Assembly: GCA_003445095.1 (NCBI GenBank)
Contig: DLVS01000646.1
Coordinates: forward strand, 1-10,995
DNA length: 10,995 bases
DNA from: Verrucomicrobiales bacterium
GTDB lineage: Bacteria > Verrucomicrobiota > Verrucomicrobiia > Limisphaerales > UBA9464
Reading direction: 5' to 3'
Shown here: positions 1-6,006 of the stretch, piece by piece
Numbering within the stretch: position 1 is the stretch's first letter
Layout: the number at the start of each line of letters is the position of its first letter
Position numbers and translations under genes: made by a program
The notes under the pieces: generated by a model
What the model was told of the DNA's origin: nothing
Seen by the model: only the letters and a program-made list of their open reading frames with translations
The model's database searches: none

Positions 1-539
1 AGTTCGCCCGCGCCGCCATCGGCTGCCACGCTGCGATAAGAGTGTTCGGAGAACGCCGGAGCCTCCTGCCATTCCGGGAACCAAGTTGCGACCGGTCCGC
101 CTCCATTCGCGTCGAACTCCACCAATTCCGGACGCGCCGGGCCACCGCCCGGTTCAGCCTTCTCGGGTGATAACGACGGATTAGCCGATACCCAAATCTG
201 GCCGCTGGAAAACGCCGCCATCGGCGACGGCTCGCGCGTGCGTCCAATCGGATCGGTGAAGCGCCGGCTCCACCCCTTCGAGCCCCGCTCGAACAGCGTC
301 CAACGGCAGTTGTTGAGCGGAGCGGCTCCCGGAATGGTTTCAAGCCCGGTGGCCAAAACTCGTTCCCCAACCCGCACGAGACACGTCGAGCCATGACACC
401 ACATCGGCCCGGCGCCGTTGTTGGCGTTGGTAAAGGTGTAAACAGTCTCTTCCGCTTCAACGATCGGTTTGAGTTCGGCCGCCCAACCAAGCCCGTGGAG
501 AAGGAGCAGGGCCAGAGATCCATGCGCGGTCAGCTTCAC
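1..539 (-). CDS. Secreted protein of unknown function, possibly a BNR/sialidase-like propeller; 3' part beyond window
   Basis: An open frame enters from the left edge and reads about 179 codons without a stop. I chose the GTG at 537-539 because it gives a clean signal peptide (MKLTAHGSLALLLLHGLGWAA, start read as Met, cleavage near AA-E). An in-frame TTG lies 12 codons further upstream, directly after a stop, and is an alternative start. The mature part contains NNGAGPMWCHGSTCLVRVGE, then RWTLFERGSKGW and GRTREPSPMAAF, then SGQIWVSANPSLS. This pattern of short beta strands with W, G and charged turns resembles secreted propeller proteins with BNR/sialidase-like blades in Planctomycetes and Verrucomicrobia, but I cannot assign a catalytic function. 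It is probably periplasmic or surface-exposed. No strong ribosome binding site precedes either start. The C-terminal part lies outside the window. Confidence 0.7.
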   Translation of the reverse strand, partial: MKLTAHGSLALLLLHGLGWAAELKPIVEAEETVYTFTNANNGAGPMWCHGSTCLVRVGERVLATGLETIPGAAPLNNCRWTLFERGSKGWSRRFTDPIGRTREPSPMAAFSSGQIWVSANPSLSPEKAEPGGGPARPELVEFDANGGGPVATWFPEWQEAPAFSEHSYRSVAADGGAGE

Positions 540-1298
540 ATTCCGAGAAAACCATCGAAAGGCCTCGAAGAGCAATCACGGACCCGATGGCTCAGGATTT
601 CGCCTTCGATCATCCGACGGCGACGTGAGGCTCGACTTGGGATTCATCTGCATTCTTCGCATCCCTGATGGCCACCTTCCTGTCACGTCGAAGTGACCTG
701 GCTCATCATTGTCTGGCCTCGCGTTGGAAATCGGTAGTGTTTGGATAAGAAATTGTGACACGCCTCTTGATTACACACGCAAACACGACTGGAGAGGCGA
801 CGGAAAGAGATCCCAATACCGAATTTCCATCCTGCGATCGCGGCCCGGGAAAACGTTCCCGGACGATGCCGGAATCCGAAGTCGTTGCCGTTTTGTTTCG
901 CGACGATCTGCATAAACGCGGCCCAGTGCGCTTGAATCCAGCGGGTGTAGTCGGGCGGACCGAGTTGAGGAAGTTCGTGAAGAAGATGGCCAAAGAAACG
1001 TCGGGGGCTGTGGAACACCTGATTCTTCAACTGCTGGTGAGCGAACAAGTAATGCAATCGCTGTCGCACCGCCGGTTGCGGGAAGAACTCGTGGAAAGGC
1101 CGCACGACCTCTAAGACCGGAGGCGCGTTCGGGGCATCACGGCGCAGGATGCGAAATTGGAGGGTTGGCAGAGCGCGGTTATCTCAATTTGTTCCGGAAC
1201 GTCGTGGCCGGCCTGTTTTAGTCACGTCGCATCGTTGTGCGGGACGGCGAGTTCGTCGTAGCCGCGGGCGGGAGGATGCGCTGATTCGCTGCCCCAGC
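540..1298. other. Long stretch without a confident gene; ambiguous ORFs on both strands
   Basis: Two overlapping frames compete. On the minus strand an open frame lies between about 683 and 1180 (GTG at 1105). Its first half has protein-like composition (RPFHEFFPQPAVRQRLHYLF, then PPDYTRWIQAHWAAFMQIV), but after about residue 80 it turns into cysteine- and serine-rich read-through. On the plus strand 755-1114 reads an acidic/basic C-terminal half (RTELRKFVKKMAKETSGAVE). I recognise neither. A minus-strand gene fragment that has decayed is my slight preference. A hairpin with arms CCGGGAA and TTCCCGG and a four-base loop lies at 845-862. A GTCAC-N6-GTGAC inverted repeat lies at 682-697. No convincing promoter or terminator is visible. 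Confidence 0.3.
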
Positions 1299-1955
1299 TT
1301 AGCGCGACAGAGGAATGGCTCTCTTCGAAGAAGAGCCTGCCGGGCCCGTTGTCTTCGCAATTGCTTCATGCCGGCTATGCACATGTAGCTTTTCGTACAA
1401 CCGTCGAATGTGAGTGCGGACCGTGTCGAGGCTGCAGCGCATCCGATCGGCGCACTCCTTATAGCTTCGGCCGCAGGCGAGGTGATCGAGCAATTCCTGC
1501 TCGCGCGGCGCTAGGCCGATGGACGGTGCGGGAGAACCTTGCTGCACCAGTTTCACCAGCAGTCGGCTAATGCCGCTGCTCATCGGCGAACCGCCCGATT
1601 GCAACTCGCGAATCGCGTTTGCCAACTCGCCGGGCAGACTGCGTTTCAGCAGGTACCCCATGGCCCCAGCCTGGAGGGCGCTGAACACGAGATCGTCGTC
1701 GTCGAAGGTCGTCAGCACCATGAAGCGCGCGTCGGGTAGTCGAGGATGCCACTCCCTTATCAGGTCGATCCCGCTCTTGCCCGGAAGCTGGATATCAACC
1801 AACACTACATCCGGTCGCGCCTGCGCCAAGCCTCGTGCTGCCTCCTCGGCCGAAGCGAAGACGCCGTGAATCACCAATTCTTCCGCCCTCGCAAGACGCG
1901 CCGCCAGTTCCCCGCGCACGCCCGGATCGTCCTCGACTATAGAAACTCGGATCAT
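1299..1955 (-). CDS. NarL/FixJ-type response regulator with LuxR helix-turn-helix
   Basis: This 218-residue protein is a DNA-binding response regulator. The receiver domain is at about residues 1-120: acidic pocket E8-D9-D10, phospho-acceptor D54 in VLVDIQLPG, T82/T83 in VLTTFDD, and the conserved lysine K104 in GYLLKRSLPGE. A LuxR/GerE helix-turn-helix follows at about 147-201 (LAPREQELLDHLACG, then DTVRTHIRRLYEKLHVHSR). The frame extends upstream to 2054, but the family alignment fixes the start at ATG 1953-1955 (MIRVSIVEDD), with AGGA about 9 nt before it. It lies 168 nt downstream of a truncated sensor-like gene on the same strand. In Verrucomicrobiota such regulators commonly follow propeller histidine kinases. 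Here the kinase part is absent, so the phosphodonor is unknown. The assignment is firm; its targets are not known. Confidence 0.95.
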   Translation of the reverse strand: MIRVSIVEDDPGVRGELAARLARAEELVIHGVFASAEEAARGLAQARPDVVLVDIQLPGKSGIDLIREWHPRLPDARFMVLTTFDDDDLVFSALQAGAMGYLLKRSLPGELANAIRELQSGGSPMSSGISRLLVKLVQQGSPAPSIGLAPREQELLDHLACGRSYKECADRMRCSLDTVRTHIRRLYEKLHVHSRHEAIAKTTGPAGSSSKRAIPLSR

Positions 1956-2123
1956 GGTTCTCGATCCTTGCCAATCTGTCGTCACAGTCGACGGAAGAAA
2001 GACTGAACCGAATGGAGCGGAGCCGGCGACCCTAAAAGCGGTGTTCGGCACCAATCCAATGGAGAATCGCTACTCTTCGCGTATCAACAGAGTTCCCTAG
2101 CGGCAGAGGCTCGCTGGCGTCAG
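1956..2123 (-). other. Intergenic gap between the sensor-like gene and its downstream response regulator
   Basis: The gap is 168 nt, long for a tightly coupled sensor-regulator pair. I see no convincing sigma-70 pair and no strong terminator. A weak GCTG-N4-CAGC stem lies next to the upstream stop codon. The regulator could have its own promoter here or depend on read-through from the gene at 2124-3356. Confidence 0.4.
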
Positions 2124-3356
2124 CTAGCACCTAGTACGACGTGCCTTTTCCACCAGGGGGAGCAATGAGAAAAGAAACAACAAGCCTGTACCAGCCCCAC
2201 CGTCGGGAACGCTAAATCTGGAGCTTAGTTGGACGTCGTCCAAATAGCCGCCGTAATTATCTGAATTTCCTACCGCCCGAAATTCAATCGTGCTGACGCG
2301 TCGGATGAAGCCCGCGGCGCCGAGGTTGGGGTAGGCTTGCCAGGAAGCGCGCCCGCGGCGCACGACGCCGTGGAATTGGCCTAGCCAGAGGTCCCCCGAA
2401 GGCGCGAAGGCCATCGCGCCCACGTCGGGGCCGGTGACGGCAAACTCGGGAGAGGCAGCGTCGGCGACGACTGGAAACCGCCATCCGTCATAGCGGACCA
2501 GGCCCGCTTCAAAACCCAGGAACAGAGCTCCGTCGCTGGCTTGCGCGATCGTTTGGACCTCGGCGCTCGGGAGCCCCCTGTCCGTGCCAAAGGATTGGCG
2601 CTGATAGTCGGCCGGGCGGGCCGGGGTAATCTTGGTTTGGTTAACGGCGGCCACGATCTCCCCCGGCCAGATCGCCTTGGCCGCTGACCGAGGCGTCCTT
2701 GCGATGTCTTGAATCTCGCGATCGGTCAGCAGTCGATCGTAAAGCCGCAGATCGCGAAGATCGCCCTCCCAAGGCATTTGGCCAGTCACCACATTCCCGA
2801 CGCAGAGGGAACCCGGCTTGGCTGACAGATTCAGGTTCATGTGGAGCCGTTTGACAGGCACGCCATTGCTCCATGCCTGGACAAACTCGGGACTCACACG
2901 CAGGGCCACCGCCTGCCAATCATTTGCCAAATCCCACCGGCAGAAGTTTCGGGGCGTCTCTCCGAAACTATGGCTCGCGAACTCGGCGCCCTCGCCTTCT
3001 ACCGAATCGCGCAGCGACCAGCCGTCGCCCAGGCCCGAATCCTGCGACACGATGGCGCGAGAACTCGGATAGGTTTGGACGCCCGGTCGGAGCCAACAAG
3101 TCAGCGTGAACGTTTCGTTCGTGATTCCTGGCCCCAACTCCACCCAGCCCGCCGCCGAGCCAAAGCGATTTTCGGATCCCGGCAAGGGACCGAATCCACG
3201 CTGCACGCCGCGCCGGCCTGTCACCTGGTCCGTGCCTTCGGCTGGATCGGGCCACCAGTGGAGCAAGCCGGCCGACGGCACTTCCGCGCGGACAACGGCG
3301 AGCATGAGGGCGAATCCGCCCAGAATCGCCACGGCCAGTTTTCCAGGGCCAAGCAT
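2124..3356 (-). CDS. Secreted LamG plus two-component-propeller protein, truncated and fused to a VPDGG-CTERM tail
   Basis: This 410-residue protein has four parts. Residues 1-24 are a signal peptide (MLGPGKLAVAILGGFALMLA, then VVRA before E25). Residues about 30-225 are a LamG/concanavalin-like domain (FTLTCWLRPG, then DGWSLRD, NDWQAVALRV and GDLRDLRLYDRLLTDREIQD). Residues about 250-350 hold the first two-component regulator propeller blades (GLPSAEVQTIAQASDGALFL, then AMAFAPSGDLWLGQF). Residues about 353-410 are a different module, SDNYGGYLDDVQL followed by SVPDGG, a hydrophobic stretch and EKARRTR. That is a PEP-CTERM-like sorting tail recognised by exosortase systems. Sensors that begin this way normally continue with many more blades, a Y_Y_Y domain and a histidine kinase, giving around 1000 residues. 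Third codon positions become A/T-rich at the switch (about 2290-2308). A deletion fusion, a new architecture or an assembly join could each explain this. As encoded it cannot phosphorylate the downstream regulator. Confidence 0.85.
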   Translation of the reverse strand: MLGPGKLAVAILGGFALMLAVVRAEVPSAGLLHWWPDPAEGTDQVTGRRGVQRGFGPLPGSENRFGSAAGWVELGPGITNETFTLTCWLRPGVQTYPSSRAIVSQDSGLGDGWSLRDSVEGEGAEFASHSFGETPRNFCRWDLANDWQAVALRVSPEFVQAWSNGVPVKRLHMNLNLSAKPGSLCVGNVVTGQMPWEGDLRDLRLYDRLLTDREIQDIARTPRSAAKAIWPGEIVAAVNQTKITPARPADYQRQSFGTDRGLPSAEVQTIAQASDGALFLGFEAGLVRYDGWRFPVVADAASPEFAVTGPDVGAMAFAPSGDLWLGQFHGVVRRGRASWQAYPNLGAAGFIRRVSTIEFRAVGNSDNYGGYLDDVQLSSRFSVPDGGAGTGLLFLFSLLPLVEKARRTRC

Positions 3357-3379
3357 ACGATCGACTGAGAGACGTTAGC

Positions 3380-3425
3380 TTAATATGGGAAGGCGCTTCA
3401 ATGTGTGAATCCGCCTAATCCGCCT
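3380..3425 (-). promoter_or_regulatory. Possible promoter and tandem 9-bp operator upstream of the LamG/propeller gene
   Basis: Read on the minus strand, TTCACA (3404-3409) and TATTAA (3380-3385) are 18 bp apart, and the -10 box ends 23 nt before the ATG at 3356. They match the sigma-70 consensus at 5/6 and 4/6. Directly upstream, and overlapping the -35 by two bases, a 9-mer AGGCGGATT is repeated exactly in tandem (3408-3416 and 3417-3425, plus-strand AATCCGCCT). The placement would suit an activator site. This is visual matching only; no transcription start is known. Confidence 0.3.
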
Positions 3426-3792
3426 AGTCGCCACCGATAGCGGCGCAAAAAAGACGGAAGGCAAAAAGCTGAAAGAGCTTCTGTCTGTGGGCGAGACGAG
3501 CGCCAGCGAGAGATTGCGGGCAAGTTTTTGCGAGGAAGCGCCTATCCGGCCCCAAAGACCGGTGAGCATTTTCAAAGGAATGTTTCGGTGGCTGAATCGA
3601 GTGGTACCGTCCCTGTTGCCTCGGCGACCATCGCTCACAAGACGGGCGTCGAATCTCCCGAACCGAACTTCCGCGACGACTTAGATCGCGTCACAATTAA
3701 CAACGTCCTGGGTGAAGCTGGCCGCAAGACCAGCTGGCGGGTCAAAAGTTTGACAGCAATAGTAGTCATTAATGAGACCCCATCGCCTTTAT
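3426..3792. other. Intergenic region between divergent genes, no confident gene
   Basis: I see no convincing coding frame. Short frames on both strands (for example minus 3375-3638) have unbalanced composition and no recognisable motif. A perfect inverted repeat, GTCAAA-AG-TTTGAC, lies at 3741-3754. A plus-strand TTGACA (3750-3755) overlaps its right arm, but no good -10 sits at the usual distance, so I do not call a promoter. Confidence 0.4.
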
Positions 3793-3954
3793 TTAACGTC
3801 TGGTACCGGTGGGGGGAATGCCACCGCTGACAATACCAAATGCCGTCATATTGGAATTGTCGATGCCCCCTGCGTGGTAGAACGTGTCTGCCAGAAGCTC
3901 TGGGCGACCTGGTCCTGCGTCGGCTTGGGCTGGGTTTCCTCTCCAAAGATTCAT
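3793..3954 (-). CDS. Possible 53-residue small protein or gene remnant, divergent from the lipoprotein gene
   Basis: A short minus-strand frame opens with ATG at 3952-3954 (MNLWRGNPAQADAGPGRPEL) and ends DNSNMTAFGIVSGGIPPTGT-RR-stop at 3793-3795. The second half has the look of a real extracellular beta-rich segment (TFYHAGGIDNSN), which is why I list it. The first half is less convincing. Its start codon overlaps the lipoprotein start on the other strand (ATG at 3953-3955) by two bases. It has no clear ribosome binding site and I recognise no family. It could be the eroded 3' end of a secreted-protein gene, a genuine small protein or chance. Confidence 0.25.
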   Translation of the reverse strand: MNLWRGNPAQADAGPGRPELLADTFYHAGGIDNSNMTAFGIVSGGIPPTGTRR

Positions 3955-5380
3955 GGGCCCCAAACTCCGCCTGCGTCACATCGGCCTCACCGCTGCCCTG
4001 ATCGCGTTGCTCCTCCTGACGGCTTGTCGCGTCGTGCGCGGAACCGTGGCGCTACCCGGGAGGTCGGTCCGAGCCGTCACCACGAGCTCCAGTGCTCCGG
4101 CAAATGACCCGGCAGAACTTCAGGCCGCCTTGCAGCGGTTTGCTGACGAGTTCCTGACCCGAACCACCGCGGCGCTCGCGGAATACGCACGGCGAGTCGA
4201 TACTCCGGAGGCCCGCACCGAGGCGCTGGCCCGGAAAATACCGGTGGCGTCCGCCGCCATTGGCATCGCCAGCGGACCGAACCCGATGGCCAACCTGCTC
4301 GACATGGTCACGCTGGCCAAGGTCACGCGCCTGGCGACGGAAGAACTCGCAAGCTCGCGAGGCAATCCCGACGCGTTGCAGCCGTGGTGCGAGGTCAGTC
4401 GTTCGCTGGAAACCAATGCCTGGACTCTGGCTTCCGGCGTCCTAACGCCGGCGCAGCAGGAAGAGCTCAGTTCCACGATCCAGCGATGGTGGGAAGCCCA
4501 TGCCGACGCCCGCAGCGCCTTCTTTGCGCGCCCCCAGGAACTCAGCTGCCTGATTGTCGCGACGGGAAGCGACGAAGCGGTTCGGCGCCCAGGCAGCGTC
4601 TTTGGCTTGGTGGGCCTGGATCCGACGGCCGGCCTGGATCCGGCCGTGCGCGAGGTCACCCGCACGCGGCTGTTTGCGGAACGCACCCTGTTCACTGCCC
4701 AGCGAATGCCTTTCCTCCTGCGCTGGCAGATGGAGTTGCTCGGGGACCAGTTGCTTCGCCACGCCGAGGTTTCCGCCGCCCTGACCAACGCCACCCGCCT
4801 GGCGGACAGCGCCGAGCGCCTGAGCCGCGCCGCCGAATCCGCCAGCCAGACGGCTGCCCAGCTTCCCGACCGCGTCGTGGAGGAACGAAAGGCGATCATC
4901 GCTGCGCTGGAAGAACAGGAGGGGCGGTTGCGCGAACTTTCCGCTGAACTCGGCCGCGCCTTGGCGGCGGGCAGCCAGATGTCCACCTCTATCAACACAA
5001 CCTTGATCACCTTTGACGCCTTGATGAAGCGATTCGGGGTGGGTGAAACCAATCGGGTCCCGGCCAATCCCAACTCCCAACCCTTCAACATCCTCGATTA
5101 CGCGCGGACGGCCGAGCAAATGGCGGTCACCGCACAGGAGTTGGGGCGGTTGCTGCGGGAGACCGACAACGCGCTCGATTCGCCCGCGTTGGATCGACGG
5201 TTGCAGCAGTTGGACGCCGTCGCGGAGCGCGCGAAGTCGGATGCCAAGGCGGTACTCAACCACGCCTTCCTCCTGGGCGCGGGTCTGCTGCTGCTCCTGC
5301 TGGCCGGTGCGCTGGCCTATCGTTGGATCGTGTCCCGGTGGTTGCCGGGATCGACCACCCGGCCGGCCGATGCGGGATGA
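3953..5380 (+). CDS. Conserved hypothetical lipoprotein with coiled coil and C-terminal membrane helix
   Basis: This 475-residue protein begins at ATG 3953. The frame is open further upstream, but this start gives a canonical lipoprotein signal: MGPKLRLRHI, a hydrophobic run, and lipobox L22-T-A-C25, with Arg rather than Asp at +2. The mature protein is mostly alpha-helical: a helical domain at about 50-270 (including QRMPFLLRWQMELLGDQLLR) and a likely coiled coil at about 270-345 (RLADSAERLSRAAES, then VVEERKAIIAALEEQEGRL). A Pro/Asn-rich linker at 366-378 and more helix follow. A membrane span lies near 439-458 (FLLGAGLLLLLLAGALAYRW), with a short basic tail. The layout resembles a family of unknown function that I have seen in Proteobacteria and other phyla; no enzymatic motif is visible. 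The Cys anchor plus C-terminal span suggests attachment at both ends. The gene stands alone on the plus strand, and its stop codon lies inside the first repeat boundary downstream. Confidence 0.88.
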   Translation: MGPKLRLRHIGLTAALIALLLLTACRVVRGTVALPGRSVRAVTTSSSAPANDPAELQAALQRFADEFLTRTTAALAEYARRVDTPEARTEALARKIPVASAAIGIASGPNPMANLLDMVTLAKVTRLATEELASSRGNPDALQPWCEVSRSLETNAWTLASGVLTPAQQEELSSTIQRWWEAHADARSAFFARPQELSCLIVATGSDEAVRRPGSVFGLVGLDPTAGLDPAVREVTRTRLFAERTLFTAQRMPFLLRWQMELLGDQLLRHAEVSAALTNATRLADSAERLSRAAESASQTAAQLPDRVVEERKAIIAALEEQEGRLRELSAELGRALAAGSQMSTSINTTLITFDALMKRFGVGETNRVPANPNSQPFNILDYARTAEQMAVTAQELGRLLRETDNALDSPALDRRLQQLDAVAERAKSDAKAVLNHAFLLGAGLLLLLLAGALAYRWIVSRWLPGSTTRPADAG

Positions 5381-5548
5381 ACCGTTCCTATGGAGTGCGC
5401 CGGCAAGCGTTAGCGCGACGGCGCTTTGGCGGCAGGACGCACGTCGAAGGAAGCCGCCTGTCACCCGGGTCTGAAGCGCCGCGGCGAAAAAGCGGCGTGG
5501 CGCTTTGCTTCCCGCCGCAGCCCATAAGGGGCGCCGCTCCGCGTTCAT
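5377..5548. repeat. Palindromic unit A of the array
   Basis: The left arm contains GGAGTGCGCCGGCA (5392-5405) and CGACGGCGCTTTGGC (5416-5430). The right arm (5481-5529), read on the minus strand, gives TATGGGCTGCGGCGGGAAGC and then CGCCACGCCGCTTTTTCGCC, which follows the left arm over most of its length. The unit starts inside the stop codon context of the lipoprotein gene (GG-ATGA-ACC). Confidence 0.7.
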
Positions 5549-5588
5549 GGTCCCGATTCAACTCCGATCCTGGAATTGGAGGCTACGC

Positions 5589-5753
5589 ATGAACCATTCA
5601 AATGGTAGGGATGGCGCGCTGCGCCGTCCCCGGCCCGGGCGCAGCTCCGGGCTGGCCTTTCGCAGTGACGCGTCGAATTCATCCATCGCGTTGTTGCAAA
5701 AGGCCGCGCCTTTGCGCGGGGCCGCCGCAGCGCGGCAGCCCTACCCGGTTCAT
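5589..5753. repeat. Palindromic unit B of the array
   Basis: The outer arms are ATGAACC (5589-5595) and GGTTCAT (5747-5753). The inner left arm is GGTAGGGATGGCGCGCTGCG (from 5604) and the right arm, on the minus strand, is GGTAGGGCTGCCGCGCTGCG. These two 20-mers differ at only two positions. The inner sequence differs from units A, C and D, so this unit carries a different palindromic core inside the same ends. A small AAAGGC-CGC-GCCTTT hairpin lies in its right half. Confidence 0.7.
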
Positions 5754-5796
5754 TGTCCCGATTCACGTCCGGATTTTGGAGGTCCGGCCTCTCTCC

Positions 5797-5966
5797 ATGA
5801 ACCGGAACTATGGACTGCGCTGGCAAGCGCAGCGCGACGGCGCTTTCGGCCGGCCGAACTAGCTCAGCATGAATTGGCGCTCAGGTCTGCGGTCCACGTG
5901 CCGCGGCAAAGCGGTGTCGCCGCTGCGCTCTGTCACCGCACTCCACATGGCCGCCGCGCGGTTCAT
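5797..5966. repeat. Palindromic unit C of the array
   Basis: The left arm (5807-5850) begins ACTATGGACTGCGCTGGCAA. The right arm (5901-5950), on the minus strand, begins CCATGTGGAGTGCGGTGACA and continues into AGCGCAGCGGCGACACCGCT. The two align as an imperfect long stem. The left arm is close to that of unit A with a few substitutions and small indels. Confidence 0.7.
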
Positions 5967-6006
5967 GGTCCCGATGCGCGTGGGACTGTGGACGAAGGAA
6001 CTCCCC

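Noticed and set aside
1956..2054. N-terminal extension of the LuxR-type regulator to 2054
   Set aside because: The 33 extra residues precede the usual receiver start (IRVSIVEDD) and show no conserved feature. ATG 1955 fits the family length.
3750..3778. Sigma-70 promoter from TTGACA at 3750
   Set aside because: A perfect -35 hexamer is present but no acceptable -10 lies 15-19 bp downstream.
3884..3952. Upstream start for the lipoprotein at 3884
   Set aside because: It would put 23 residues before the signal peptide and hide the n-region and lipobox. ATG 3953 gives a canonical lipoprotein signal.
4120..5091. Second minus-strand open frame (323 codons) in the same region
   Set aside because: It is Ser/Arg/Ala-rich with no domain and is antisense to the same real gene.
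4442..5548. Long minus-strand open frame (368 codons) opposite the lipoprotein gene
   Set aside because: The plus strand there has a lipobox, coiled coil and membrane helix in a coherent protein. The antisense frame is Gln/Gly/Arg-rich with no motif and is a by-product of high GC at third positions.
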